Origin: Riptortus pedestris
Lineage: Eukaryota; Arthropoda; Insecta; Hemiptera; Alydidae
Direction: 5' to 3'
Assembly: GCA_019009955.1 (NCBI GenBank)
Contig: CM032228.1
Span: 208,052,001 to 208,116,000, forward strand
Length of the DNA stretch: 64,000 bases
Shown: in pieces, positions 1 to 11,872 of the stretch
Layout of the letters: each line of letters starts with the position of its first letter
Position numbering within the stretch: position 1 is the first letter of the stretch
Notes under the pieces: generated by a model
The model's database searches: none
The model's input: only the letters and a program-made list of their open reading frames with translations
Told to the model about the DNA's origin: nothing
Made by a program: the position numbers and the translations under genes

Positions 1-229
1 ACCATCATCGAACTTAATCTTTGATTCGACATAAAACGTTTATATATCCAGTTTGAGAACGATCGAACAAAAGTTACGACTGCTTGAATGTTAATGGACA
101 CAAAAATATTTGTACTTGCCAAAATGAGTTATATTTCAATTTGGATCAATGAGCTTTTGAAGAAAATGTTTATATATCACCAAATGTGTACAAACTCAAT
201 ATCTATTTTTTTCAATTGAAGTCTGCTAA
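1..229 (-). mobile_element. HINE-A copy, cut by the window edge
   Basis: Reverse-oriented 5' half of the HINE-A repeat. It contains the complements of the CTCTAGCGG, TTAACGAACTTGATC and 'AATGAG' blocks in family order and ends at the subterminal motif GTCTGCTAAT. The 3' half lies outside the window. The copy is diverged and has no microsatellite. Confidence 0.7.
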
Positions 230-1017
230 TAGTTTCGGATGTAAGGGCTGAATTTTTCCTAGTTTAACAAATTTACAAGAAGTCAGATGACTAACTGACT
301 GTGACTTAAGTAGGAGAGGCTTGGATGAGTCAGGAAGTTCCAGGAGACTGAAGCTAATATAATAGCATAATATTCAGACATGAGTGGCACTGGAGTCGCC
401 TAGGGAGTGGCTAAATACACCGGAAATGTTTCCTACGCTTAGTAGTGCCGTCATACGCCAAGGATCATCATATTTTACTACAATCACTCCCAAGTTATTT
501 CAAGTGTGATTTAGGGGCAATAACCTACCGAGAGTTAGTAAAATAACAGAGTGAAGTAAACCAGGGAATATTATTAACATCACATCCATAGCCACACAGA
601 AATTGCATTTTCCAATAATAGATCATATAAGTAACGAAAAAAATAACAAAAACATAAAGAAATGTAAGATGATAATAATTCTTAAACTATTAACTATTCT
701 TGATAAGAAGAAAATAAAAAATCCTTAATAAAAATAAACAAAAATTGTTATTACATTATAGTAAAAAAAAACAACAAAAAACATTTCTCCTATTATCCAT
801 CTGTACCGGATTCAATTTGACACTAAGGCAAAATTTATTTTAAAATGTAAACGAAGGAATATAACGATTTTACTAAAAATACAGTCAATTAAAATTAAAT
901 GGAAAAAAGAATTAGTTAGTCATTTTTTTCTAATAAGCCCGGGAAAATTTAGTATTAGGCAAATTTACCGTTCGTTAATAATAACAATTTTGCAGTTGCT
1001 CAATGATTATATTTTTT
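230..1017. other. Unassigned AT-rich DNA
   Basis: I see no coding signature, hairpin or match to the repeat families of this window. Poly(A)-rich stretches around 630-780 may be the tail of an old insertion but carry no diagnostic sequence. Confidence 0.4.
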
Positions 1018-1146
1018 AATAAAGTTCACTTTTTACAACTATTGCTAATTGGGGCGGTTTACATACATGTTACCATCCTTTTTTGGCCAGGGTGAGACTA
1101 AGGATTTCATTTAATGAGTTCGTCACTAAATAAATTCCTATTATAA
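1018..1146 (-). mobile_element. SINE-B fragment (body and 3' part, no tRNA head)
   Basis: It shares the SINE-B body with copies near 2.9, 45.3, 46.6 and 52.4 kb: 'GCTAATTGGGGCGG', a diverged TTACCA..CCTTTTTTGGCCAGGGTGAGAC hairpin region and 'GAGTTCGTCACTAAATAAATTCC'. Sense is the minus strand, inferred from copies that keep the tRNA-like head. The head is missing, and a microsatellite plus HINE-A sequence follow directly. Confidence 0.7.
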
Positions 1147-1149
1147 TAA

Positions 1150-1724
<575 letters not shown>

Positions 1725-2118
1725 ATTAGTGGGCAAGCCTTCGAATTAGCTTAATTAAAATTGATAAAAAATAAAGGAGAAAGACCCATTTTCCTTCCAT
1801 AGTTCTTGCCAAAGGGCTCCCATACCTTGGCTCAACTCAAGTGTATCGTAGGGTTTACCTGTTACCATCGAAGCGTACAAAGTGGAGCCCTTGTAACATC
1901 CCTACACTAAGAAGTAGCGCTATTATTAAATCGGATGTAAGTAAATAAAAAAACAACTATAATGATTATAGGATCACAAAATTTTTAGGTTTAGAAAAAG
2001 CTTATTCGTAAATAATATTATAATCATGAATCTTGGCGAAAACTCATAACGAAGATTTAAATTTATAGAAATGATAACAAATATAATTTCAAATTTTTAT
2101 AATATAATTATACAGCAG
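1725..2118. other. Unassigned spacer
   Basis: AT-rich spacer between two HINE-A copies. No open frame, hairpin or family match is evident. Confidence 0.4.
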
Positions 2119-2650
2119 TTTAAGCAGATTTCCCTCAGGGGAAATTGGCTATTCAGGTCGTACAGATGTCGCCATTTTCAAAATTTTTCCTGAAATGTCC
2201 AGCAATCCCACCTTGAAAATTCGAAATATCTCCGTTATTAAACGTTCAATGTAAAAATGAAGATGAAGTTCCTTAAAAGCTAAAATTGGTCCAATGGGAA
2301 GGGGAGAGTTTAGAGGGGGAGAAGTCAGAATATTCAAAATATCTCTGTTATTAAAATTTCTATAGAACCAATCTTATTGCAAATGTAATGTACTATAAAT
2401 GATGTTATTTTGCGGTTTTTTTTTTTGTTTTTTTTCAGTATCCTGATTATTAACCGAGATATTTGTATTACTTGGTTTTCGGCCCCCACTTCTACTCATG
2501 TCATATTAAAAATAACCTGTTATATTATGAAGGACATTATTTGAAACCTAAATACCAAATATTGTTCTCATTGACCTTTTACGTTTTGAGATAAATGCAA
2601 ATACGTGATGAACATGGGAAATCTGCTTAGCTAACATAGCGTGACGGAAA
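2119..2650 (+). mobile_element. HINE-A, full length, subfamily 1, no microsatellite
   Basis: It begins with TTTAAGCAGATTTCCC and an imperfect palindrome, then GAGGTCGTAC, the GAAATATCTCCGTTATTA and TTAACCGAGATATTTG blocks, the subfamily-1 module with CCTAAATACCAAATATTGTT, GGGAAATCTGCTTAG, and an eroded 3' terminus ending GTGACGGA. It lacks the microsatellite, so its roughly 530 bp approximates the repeat-free length. Confidence 0.85.
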
Positions 2651-2659
2651 TTGAAATAA

Positions 2660-3105
2660 CGGTATTAGACGATTTTTTTGGTAAACTAATTCATACAATT
2701 GTTTCTCTGAACATTGTTCTCTAATCGAAAACTAGTGAAGTTAATTGTAAATATTTCGTTAGATTTTAGTCTCCACTCTTCCTCTTGCCGTTTTCATCCA
2801 AGGTAATTTTAAGCTTGTATTTCAAGGTTTGTTTAGTATGGCTCCAACTATGGGAGAGTTAGAGACGTTGTATTAGAACCATTTCAGCGTTTGGCTAGTT
2901 AGTAAGTTATTTTATTAACGTCCACTTTTTGCAACTAAGGCTAATTGGGACGGATTATCTACAGGTTACCACCCTTTTCTAGCCAGAGTGGGACAAAGGA
3001 TTTTATTTTTAACCCGTCCCAATATCCTTAGTAGCACAAAGTGGTCGTTAATAAATGTTCAGCGTTTGGGAAATCTGCTTAGCCCCTGTGCAACTTACTT
3101 TTTTT
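2660..3105 (+). mobile_element. HINE-A (subfamily 3 3' part) split by a SINE-B
   Basis: The left part (2660-2894) matches the subfamily-3 3' module also seen near 15.4, 37.7 and 29.5 kb. The right part (3058-3105) is the terminus GGGAAATCTGCTTAG-CCCCTG-..ACTTTTTTT. Together they restore one continuous 3' end. The inserted segment is bracketed by a 12-bp duplication, TTCAGCGTTTGG, at 2883-2894 and 3058-3069. Confidence 0.75.
2895..3057 (-). mobile_element. SINE-B insertion with inverted tail, flanked by a 12-bp TSD
   Basis: The body matches SINE-B (GGTTACCACCCTTTTCTAGC, AGAGTGGGAC). Its 3' tail at 2910-2955 is repeated in inverted orientation at 3010-3056 where the tRNA-like head would be, giving a hairpin with arms of about 45 bp. 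The TSD TTCAGCGTTTGG flanks the whole unit. Confidence 0.75.
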
Positions 3106-3583
3106 ATTGCCTTTCAAAAAGATTGGATTTGGCCCTTTATTAACAAGTTCCACCAAAGAAAAGTTTATGTCCGTTACTTCATTGACTGTGATCTTGCATG
3201 TGGCATTGTTGAGAGTCAATACTAAAAGTCTCATCTCTAGATTCTTTCGTGAGGAGGGTGTGGAAGGTGAAGTGGTTTCGCGGAGGCTTTTGCAGATCTT
3301 ATCAAGTCATTGTAAAGTAGAGCTGTTACAGTTTATTTTATTTTAGTCAGTATTAAGTGGCCCAGAACCATTATTCAATCTAGCAGGAGAGCCATCAAGG
3401 CTGTCCGGGTAATTCCCTTGTGAGGATTATCCCAGCGACCTTGCTTCATTTCTCCCCCATCCTGTTCTCAAGGGATGGGCGTGGCTTATATATAACTTCT
3501 CATGATAAAATATTTATACCGAAGGCATGGTTTTCCTCGTTTTTTAATCCAGACTGGCCCGGATTTTCCTCCTAGAAATACAC
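3106..3583. other. Unassigned spacer
   Basis: An open frame of about 79 codons at 3107-3346 begins at a non-ATG codon and has no recognisable domain. I regard it as chance. Nothing else is recognised. Confidence 0.35.
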
Positions 3584-3840
3584 AAAAGTTCACCATTCAG
3601 GAGCTGCGCAAGCTAAGTAGATTTTCTATTTTGGGGGTTTGCTGAAGGTTGAAAACAAAATGTTCTCGCTTAATATCTGAGATTGGGAAAAGTTATAGAA
3701 CAATAACTGAAGAGCATCGTCTGGCTCATTATAAAGGAGATATTTTCAATTTTTGAATGCCCCCCCCCTCTATTTTTGGCCCGTTTTCAATCATTAACGA
3801 ATATCGTATGTTGACTGATACGGTTAAATCGAGTATGGTG
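3584..3840 (-). mobile_element. HINE-A fragment, reverse
   Basis: It begins with the complement of a diverged 3' terminus (GAGCTGCGCAAGCTAAGTAG), followed by complements of the core (GGAGATATTTTCAA, a C-run, TTTTCAATCATTAACGAA). It merges at about 3840 into a second reverse copy. Confidence 0.7.
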
Positions 3841-4010
3841 TAGAGAAATAAACTGAAATGAAATGTACCGAGCCAAAAAACAAAATTTCATTTGAAGACG
3901 TCATCACAGTGTACTTGCGTATATCTCACCAATTAAAGATCTGTATAGAACAATGTATGGATTATGGTCGTTTTGTTAATAAACTCCTGCTCTGGGTAAC
4001 TGGTACTATA

Positions 4011-4465
4011 GAAAGTCCGCCAAGCAGGGGCTGTTTTAAGTATTTACTACGCTTTTATCTATTTATTTATCTCAAAAAGTAAAAGTTCAATGAGAACAAT
4101 ATTTGGTATTTAGGCTTCAAGTAATGTGCTTCCTAATATAACTGCTTATTGTTAATATGACATGAGTAGGAGTTGGGGTTTGCTGGAGGGCCGAAAAATT
4201 AATAATGCAAATATCCCGGATAATAATCAAGATACAGAAAAACAGTACAAAACAACATTTACAGAACATTATATTTGCAGTAAGATTAATTCTATATAAA
4301 TTTTCTATCCTACGAATAAATAATAATTTTCTCCCCTCTAAACTCTCCCTGTCACTGCTTCGATTTTAGCCGTTAACGAACATGATCTTCATTTTTACAT
4401 TAAACGTTAAAATATCCAGTTTGGTAACGATCACACAAAAATTACGACCTCTAGAGTGTTAACAG

Positions 4466-4528
<63 letters not shown>

Positions 4529-4674
4529 AATAATAAGTATATATAAAATTTCGAGCGGAACTCATTTTCGTCATCTCCTAGGTAGGATCAATGATTATTT
4601 GAAGAAATGTACCATCAGGAGTACAACAATATAAAATCTAAAGCTTATTTCACCTAAAGGAAATCTGCTAAAAG
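4011..4674 (-). mobile_element. HINE-A, nearly full length, reverse, subfamily 1, with (TA)n
   Basis: In reverse orientation it shows GTCCGCCAAGCAGGGGCTG (3' terminus), GGTATTTAGGCTTCAA (subfamily-1 module), AATATCCCGGATAATAATC, CCCCTCTAAACTC, AGCCGTTAACGAAC, GGTAACGATC, a (TA)n block, TTTCGTCATCTCCTAGGTAG and GGAAATCTGCTAAAAG (5' end). Confidence 0.85.
4470..4523. repeat. (TA)n microsatellite inside HINE-A
   Basis: About 27 TA units at the fixed internal HINE-A site, between the CTCTAGAGTG and GAGCGGAAC blocks (reverse orientation). Confidence 0.95.
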
Positions 4675-4733
4675 GGAATACACAACTATTCCGTACATCA
4701 GCCGAGTAGGTATACGAGGTACATACAAATAAA

Positions 4734-4842
4734 AAACTAGAAACTAGCCAAAATGGGTTCAAGGAAGGTCAAAATGGATAATCTCATTGGAATCTGATAA
4801 CCATCAATATTCGTGATTTTAATAATTCTTTTACTTCGTTTA
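4734..4842 (-). repeat. Rep-C fragment, reverse
   Basis: The segment ACTAGCCAAAATGGGTTCAA, 'GGTCAAAATGGATAAT', 'CATTGGAATCTGATAACC' and 'TTCGTGATT' aligns with similar segments at 22.25, 61.5 and 63.3 kb, defining one edge of the Rep-C family. Confidence 0.6.
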
Positions 4843-5805
4843 AAGCAGGAAAATAAAATACGGACTTTGTTTCCCAATTTTTCACTATTAAATTTCATAA
4901 TTTTAATTAATATATGATTATTTACATTAATAGACAGCAGCAAAATGTCATGAAATATCAAGATCTTTGTAATTGCATTATATTAAAACAATGTAAATGT
5001 TATATGAATTCAAATTGTAAATAGAGAAGGTTGTCTCAGGATAAGATTAGCAATGTTGCGGCGGTATGAAAAATCGCCTTAAATTAAAACTGTTTTTCCT
5101 ATTGCATAACTAATTCATTTACTCCAGATGACTTGAATGATGCGTATCTAACAATGCATTCCGGTTAAAGACTAAGAAGAACACTAATCAAATTATTTAT
5201 AAAACGCATTGAACCTCAGTTTTTATTAACTAGTCCTATATAGCTTCCGTTCCTGAATTTGTCAATATCATTTAGTGCATATCAAAATTGTTAATTCGAA
5301 AAAAAACAAATTGTCAATGTCAAACACATCTCCCTGCTTCCTTTTTTTTTGACGTGCAGAGTGCAAGGGTAAACCACTTCATTGCATACCCTGCCTTCCT
5401 CTTGTTTGGCTAAATGAATCTAGGGACGTATTTGTATATAAGATCTCAATCAATTTAATAAGCCCTAGGTGCTTTCTAGGAACCCATCACCTGTGTCGAT
5501 AAGTGAAGATGAAAATGCATAAGAAAATTATAAATAACGAGAATTCTAAACCGGAAGAAGAGTTTTCTATTTAGAATACTTTGTTATTTCTTTTATTAAT
5601 ATAATATTTTATGTATTCTTTTAATGAAATAAATAAAGTGATTAAGTATCTTGAATGACTCAGATACTGATAACACTTAATGAGATTTACAAGAAGCTTT
5701 TTTGTTTCCATAGTTCACAATATGTTTTACTTTTATTTGGAAATAGTCATTTGGAGGTACAACATTTCATCATTATTGGCATAACTTAAATAGGAAAATT
5801 CAAAC
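4843..5805. other. Unassigned AT-rich DNA
   Basis: No coding frame or repeat of this window was recognised. Confidence 0.35.
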
Positions 5806-6129
5806 AAAATTCCGTTACGCAGGGTCTGCGTAAACTAAGCAGATTTCCCACGTGATGTTTTACAATAGAGAAATCTTACGGGAGCCGAGAAGTTAAGGAA
5901 ATGGCCGAACTAGCTTTTGGCGGGAAAGTCACTAGTCCGTTAGCCGCCCAGAATTCATAAAAATGCAAATATCTCGGTTAATATTCAAGATAGAGAATAA
6001 ATGTATATAACAATAGTTATAGTAAATTTAATTTGCAATAAGATTGATTCTGTACAATTTTTCTATCCGACGTACAGTAACGGAGATATTTCGAATTTTC
6101 GAATCTTCGAAGCAGGAAATCTGCTAAAA
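5806..6129 (-). mobile_element. HINE-A, internally deleted, reverse, subfamily 2
   Basis: The 3' terminus is nearly intact in reverse (TCCGTTACGCAGGGTCTGCG, TAAGCAGATTTCCCACGTG), followed by the subfamily-2 module (GGCCGAACTAGCTTTTGGCG) and the core down to GGAGATATTTCGAATTTTCG. It then jumps to the 5' subterminal motif GGAAATCTGCTAAAAC. The G-run, CTCTAGCGG and microsatellite blocks are deleted. Confidence 0.85.
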
Positions 6130-7768
6130 CCCATAATATTTCCCATATCTTCAAATGTTTTTTATGTATCAATAGAAAAAAAAATAGTTTGTTCAATAAA
6201 AACATCATAAAAAGTTGTTATATTCTCATTAATATAATAAAAACTTTAAAATTTTACTACCTGAAATCAATGAACAAATGAAAATTGCTTACCCAAAAAT
6301 ATTGTGATAAGATAAATCTTTTAATTTGATTGTAAGAATTTTTGCCAGAAAAATAAAGGGGAATTTCAAGTGTACTTTTTGTGTTTGATGGATCTAATTT
6401 TAAAATTAATTATCTCAGTCTGGTATTTCCTTGGTTGAGATTATATCGGACGCTCCCCACAAAGAAAACGAGAACAAAAATGATCAAGGTCGATAAATAG
6501 ATCGTGTGCTGCTACAAAAATAAAAGTCAGCCCTACAAATAAGATCAAATCGACAATAAAAACTGGCCATTGATAGCTAAAAATAGATGATCCATAGTTG
6601 GGGTTGAAGAGGGTGAATAAGTGAGCACGTCCCTGAGCCTAAATAGCCCATTATATAAACCCACTTAAACTACCAATCATACTGTGGCTAAGCATAATTC
6701 ATCTATCTCATTATTCACGATTAAAATGGGAATCAGTTATCCAAAGAGATATTAATTATTGAAATAAAATGGAATCCGTCCCATAAATATTCCAATTTAA
6801 TCAATTATACTTATCTGACCATTAATTTTCATCACAAATATTTTCGATTTTCAGGTCCCAACTACATTTTCCCCATTGACCATCGCTGTATTCATATTAA
6901 TAATTTCACCATATTTGTATTTCACACACATCAAATACGACTAGAAAGATGAAATTTCATAATCGGGACTAAAACAACTTCTAATTGTAGACGTCAACAT
7001 ATGGTTAAAACCGACTAAGGGTAAAGGCAAAAGTTACAAATTTTAAATTTGTCTGTTCCTATAAAGATTTGTAAAAAAAACATTTCTCATGATCTAAAGA
7101 GATATATAATTTAAAGTCTATGACATTTTTTGATTCAATACACAGAGATATCTTATGTCACGGCCATTGAATTATAGAAATACATTTTGTTATAGGAGTT
7201 CAAGGGAAGAATTGTGGTTTCAACATCAAATTTTCATAAACAATCATCAAAACGCATAGCATTTTTATAAATTATTGGAATACATAGTTATTTTTTAAAG
7301 TATGTTTTTATAAGTTTTAGTATTACCCTTAAGGAATCACAGACCAAAGGAACACGCCAACTTATAAAGAGATTTGCTGATTGTTCATCAGTTCTGCACG
7401 GACAATGTTCAGATTTAAAAATGGGAGCTCTTTGCACATTGAACGTGTAATTTAATATGAAGTAAATTATTACAATTTGTTTTTCCGATATCTATGACCT
7501 TCGTTAAATGGCTAATTTATTTTTTTATTTTATATGATTTTATGATAGTTCTTTAATCCCGTAATAATGTGTCTATGAACATTTGTAGTCTTCGACTGTC
7601 TTTTATTAATAGAAAATAGCGATAGAGAAATTGCCATATGTTTTAAATATTTATTGATTATTTAAAGAAGGCTAATTGTAATTTATTTTTGCAGATTAGT
7701 ACAGATGTGTATCTGATTCAGGTAGAGTTGTCTATAAGAATAAAATAATAATACTATAGGTTTGCTGA

Positions 7769-7770
<2 letters not shown>
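6130..7770. other. Unassigned AT-rich DNA
   Basis: Mostly featureless. A weak Rep-C resemblance occurs near 7090-7200 ('GATCTAAAGAGATATATAAT', 'ACATTTTGTTATAGGAG') but is too diverged to annotate separately. Confidence 0.35.

Positions 7771-7826
<56 letters not shown>
7771..7826. repeat. (TA)n microsatellite
   Basis: About 28 TA units. Unlike many TA runs here it is not embedded in a recognisable HINE-A copy. Confidence 0.95.
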
Positions 7827-7829
<3 letters not shown>

Positions 7830-9379
7830 AACTATGAATTTAGCAGTGTTTTCATTTATATTCAATAAGAAAATTATATGGCGTCACCTCCTTCATTGAT
7901 AGAATGTAAAACAGGTTTCTGTCGTGTTTTATTTCGCGCCAATGAACTTAAACGGGTTCTGAGAAGATCCCTTAGGAAAAAAAAAGAAAAACTTATCATA
8001 TTAAATGAAATAACGCTCCCATAGAAAAAACTATATTATTAAAATCTACATACAGTTAATTGAATTAATTTACTTAACTACATATACTTAATCATCTCCA
8101 GGAATCATTTTTTTAACCATTGATTTAAAAGGTTTTGATCTTAAAACGATTTTTGATAACACGATCATTAAAACATCTAGCGCAAAAACACAACACACAT
8201 ACATTTGAATTCATATTTGTGCCTAATACATGATGCCATAATGAACTAGCCCGGTGTTAATCTGCTTATAACTCGCCTTAATTTGACAAATAATGCAGTT
8301 GTTAAAAATAAAAAGTAACTAAAAGGATCCAAATATACATACAAGCACACAAATATAAAAATTTTAATTTTTTTTTTTGATTTATTGTTCTAAAAATAGT
8401 GAAATTTTATATAAGGTTGTGCAACTCCTACAGACGTATATATAAAAATAAATTTATTTTCAGTCTTAAATGAAGTACATTAAATTAAATGTAATAAAAA
8501 TAATTTAAAAATAGATAATAGTTCTACTGATTACGTTTCAATGAAGTATGTTTATATGCTCGTTTAAGCAAATTTTGGATGCAGTGTTAGTACCTTCAGC
8601 TTCAGTATTTCAACATCAATGAAAGGACCTGAGTTACAAAATTGGTATCCTTTACAAAAGTGTCATTTTATCAAAAAATATATGGTGGTCGATAAAGAAA
8701 TTTGCGAGACAGCTTTATCAGGAAGCAACTCCGTTTTTTAATTGATAAAGATCTGATGTCGAAGTTCGGGATTATCCGAAAGGTCTCCCCCTTCGAGAAC
8801 AGCATCTGTTCGTGTATCTAATCATCAGTACTTTACGACCCTCATCTCTACACGCCCTGATGTTCTTTTTCCTCGAACCAATAATGGCCAACGATTTTCG
8901 GAGAAGTACAAAAAAAAAGTAAGGAGTACCGACAGGCTGGCGCTTCAGATCAAAGGGGTTGCAAAATTTGTTCTAAAGCCATTTACGTTTTGTGCTTTGT
9001 TTCACTGTTAAATTATAACTACATTTATTACTACTCGGAGATAATACATAACATTTTATCAGCAATGCATGAAGGCAATAGAGAAAGGTCATATGGTTTA
9101 ATTTCAGATTTAAAACATTTAACCTTAAATGTGTTTTTTGCTTTCCACGCAATAAAACGCCATTAGCAAAAATATTTATTTTTGTTACTCCGTTTACCGT
9201 TAATGTTGATTACAGGTTTTTCATATAACAAACAACCTTTCCGAATCTGGTGGGCTTCTTTTTCATTGTACAACATTTTCACCTAACAAATTATTTAAAT
9301 ATAATCAGGATATGAAAGCTTCTAACTCAAATGATCTAGGTGCTGTTTTAACCTATTGAAAAAATGTACACAAGTGTAA
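7827..9379. other. Unassigned DNA upstream of the retrotransposon fragment
   Basis: No gene or known repeat was seen. The last 60-80 bp before 9380 may contain frameshifted remnants of the retrotransposon ORF, since 'CTAGGTGCTGTTTTAACC' precedes the RNase H motif at a plausible distance. Confidence 0.35.
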
Positions 9380-9943
9380 TTTACACTATGTAGACAGAAG
9401 AATGTAATAGTGGCAATAACATGGATAAAGGGACACTCCGGAAATTTAGGAAATGACACAGCAGACCAACTTGCAAATACAGCTTCAAGAGACGAAACGA
9501 TACCTATTACATACTCTAAACTGACTAAACAGACCATTAAAACTATTTTGATAGACGAATCTTATAAAAAATGGGACGAAAGATGGACAAACACTACTAA
9601 AGGACGACAATTACATAAGTACATACCAACTGTATACCAGAGACAAAAAATAACACTTAGCAATTCTAAACAAATACAATTTATATCAGGACATGGACCT
9701 ACGAAGAGTTACTTGTACAAATTTAAACTAACTAACACAAATACATGTAAATGTGACGATGAGACTGAACAGACATGTGACCACCTCTTATATGACTGTA
9801 CATTACTTGACGGACCAAGAACAAAACTCATCAAGTACATTACCTTACAAAACGGAACTTGGCCGACGGACAAACCGAAACTTCTACTCAAATTCAGCAA
9901 GGGATTTAATGCATTTATTCAAGATTTGGACACCATTTTGTAG
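9380..9943 (+). CDS. RNase H domain and C-terminal tail of a LINE ORF2 protein (partial)
   Basis: This is the only open frame in the window that I recognise as a protein. Upstream it is closed by TAA at 9377-9379, and there is no native start because the fragment begins inside the polyprotein. Numbering from the GTG at 9410, residues 5-22 read as the final RNase H motif, W-x-KGHSGNLGND-xAD-xLA, with the expected His9 and catalytic Asp19. RNase H domains of LINEs remove RNA from the RNA-DNA hybrid during insertion. Downstream is a lysine-rich linker and then a Cys/His cluster (C113, C115, C123, H125, C130) of the kind found at the C-terminus of insect LINE proteins, presumed to bind nucleic acid. 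The frame ends with TAG at 9941-9943. It is intact over 188 codons, so the insertion may be fairly young. Endonuclease and reverse transcriptase domains are missing, so the copy cannot move by itself. Confidence 0.85.
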   Translation, partial: FTLCRQKNVIVAITWIKGHSGNLGNDTADQLANTASRDETIPITYSKLTKQTIKTILIDESYKKWDERWTNTTKGRQLHKYIPTVYQRQKITLSNSKQIQFISGHGPTKSYLYKFKLTNTNTCKCDDETEQTCDHLLYDCTLLDGPRTKLIKYITLQNGTWPTDKPKLLLKFSKGFNAFIQDLDTIL

Positions 9944-10150
9944 ATATACACCTATTGTTGTACACAAAGTAATGTTATGTAATGTAATGTTACAAATGTT
10001 TTATTTTATTTCTTTTTTTTTACTTTATTTTTGTTTTTATTTAATTAATTTATTGTTCTATAATGTTTACAATTATTATATAAGAAATATTATAATGTAA
10101 TGCTGAAATGTGTGTAGTATCCAATGGATGGAGCACACAACATGTAAATA
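9380..10150 (+). mobile_element. 3' end of a 5'-truncated non-LTR retrotransposon (LINE)
   Basis: This comprises the C-terminal part of an ORF2-like polyprotein (9380-9943) and an AT-rich 3' UTR with a short TAATG-type tandem repeat (AAAGTAATGTTATGTAATG). The 5' truncation just upstream of the RNase H motif is typical of abortive target-primed reverse transcription. The exact 3' limit is uncertain: the ACATGTAAATAAATTCCC stretch at about 10140-10158 is a plausible end. A C-terminal RNase H domain plus a Cys/His motif is found in the I, R1 and LOA groups of LINEs. I cannot choose among them without alignment. Confidence 0.8.
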
Positions 10151-11274
10151 AATTCCCACGTTAGAGGGATACTCTGCGTGGAAAACAGGAATTGTAATTT
10201 AAAATCATTTAACTTGGCTTTTAAGGCCAAAGGGGTTTGTAAAGGGAAGCATGAAATGTATATAGATACACGTTTTAAACAAACTTTTTTTGTGAAAAAG
10301 TATAACAGCATTAATAAAAATTCTTATTTGCCTTTCCATATGTTTTAATAAATTCACTATTAGGTTTTTACTTCAAAATTGTAGTGTCGTAGTAAGGGAC
10401 AATTCTGGAGTGACAACTGGTGCCCATCAGCTACACCTTTGAAGACGGGACATATATTATCTCAATACAATTTCTTAATTTAACGGAAAACTGACTAAAT
10501 AGAGCAAAGTATAATCAAGTCTTGATACCTTTGAACCTACTCGAAGATACATAACATGATTATAAGAGAAAACCAACAAAAAAATTATTAAACTGGAAAT
10601 TATACACTACTGTTCTAAAAATGGACTCATCCTCTCCCACAATCTTGGGCCTTGTGACCATAGCTGTAATCTTTCAATCACAGCTCCCAAGTCTCGGCAA
10701 TATAAACGTCATTGTCTAGGCCAACCTCCTTTCTTGAGCTCCCAAAAATAATATATGCAAATTACTTATTCTTTCAATGTGACCCAACTACCATTATAAA
10801 ATTATATTTCAACTCATCCGAGAGTCTGTTTCTTTTATGGCCATTGAATGTAACGGTTTATCTAAAGACCTGAAACGAAATCTGGTAAGCTGGCCATTCT
10901 CTATCAGGAAGTAAATAATTGATCCTCAGTTCGTACAAACAGAAGTCACTTGGAATTGCTGCGTTTGTTGCTGTAATGTAGATCGCAGACATGTCGAAGA
11001 GAGCGACTTTATATATGAGATCTACTCCAGATGGTCATGTTTCCCAAGCATCTAAAATGATTTTTTTTTTTTATAATTATCTACATTAAAGAACGATTCA
11101 TGGGCCTGATGAGTGATCCTGAAAGTTGTCAGCGAAGAGGTTTTTGTACCCAGTAACTGCGAGGCATATAATAATTCGTTTGTTAGATCTTTAGAATTTT
11201 GGGGGGTGGGCGAACTAAAGTCACTATCTTCGTGATAATAAGGCGCACATTAATTCCCGTTTTGTCTAAAGCAT
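10151..11274. other. Unassigned DNA
   Basis: No repeat family member or coding frame was recognised. Confidence 0.35.
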
Positions 11275-11560
11275 ATGGTAGTAGGAGCACTGCAGACTAA
11301 ATGCACAGGTGTAGAGGGTTCCTTAAGGATCACACGGTTCAGTCCTGGCAGCCTTGCTGTTTCCAGAATAGGCAGGTGTCCTTGTCTCTTCTATCCCTCA
11401 CTTTTACTGACTACTCCCACTCTCGGACGTCTACGGCATTCCAGGGTTCGCGGGCAGACCGGTCTGCGGAGGTGCAGTATATTGCGGGGGCAAGTTTCTT
11501 GCGCAACTACCCGACAGATGGCGGTAAAGGGGACAACCTTCATCGACTCGTCAATCTTTG
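11275..11560. other. GC-richer island with two overlapping open frames
   Basis: This stretch is clearly richer in G+C and CpG than its surroundings. Two plus-strand frames overlap (11275-11592 from ATG, 11301-11561), and neither shows a domain I recognise. It could be an exon, a UTR or a fragment of an unknown element. Confidence 0.25.
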
Positions 11561-11699
11561 AACATCATATAGATTTAATATTTCACTTCTGATTTAAAAT
11601 GTCAATTGGCATGTTGAATTAAAATGAGCAACGCAGTAATCCAAATATTTTTTAAAATGAAAGAAAAAATATAAATAAACGTTATCAAATTCATGGCAA

Positions 11700-11824
11700 G
11701 GTGTTGTCTGCCATATTGCTAGGAAATCAGTTATTGGTTTTGTTCTTATGTCGCAATTTCCAAAACATTTCTTCATATGCCCTTCGATCCTACACAGGGG
11801 ATGACGAAAATGCGGCCTGTTATT

Positions 11825-11872
<48 letters not shown>

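Noticed and set aside
2149..2337. Open frames inside HINE-A copies (also 6001-6210, 39235-39429, 58407-58736)
   Set aside because: They start at non-ATG codons or lie in repeat blocks whose frame is not kept between copies. HINEs are non-coding.
9322..9537. Minus-strand frames over the retrotransposon fragment (also 9709-9900) and the shifted plus frame 9753-10100
   Set aside because: They are shadows of the RNase H reading frame, which alone carries motifs.
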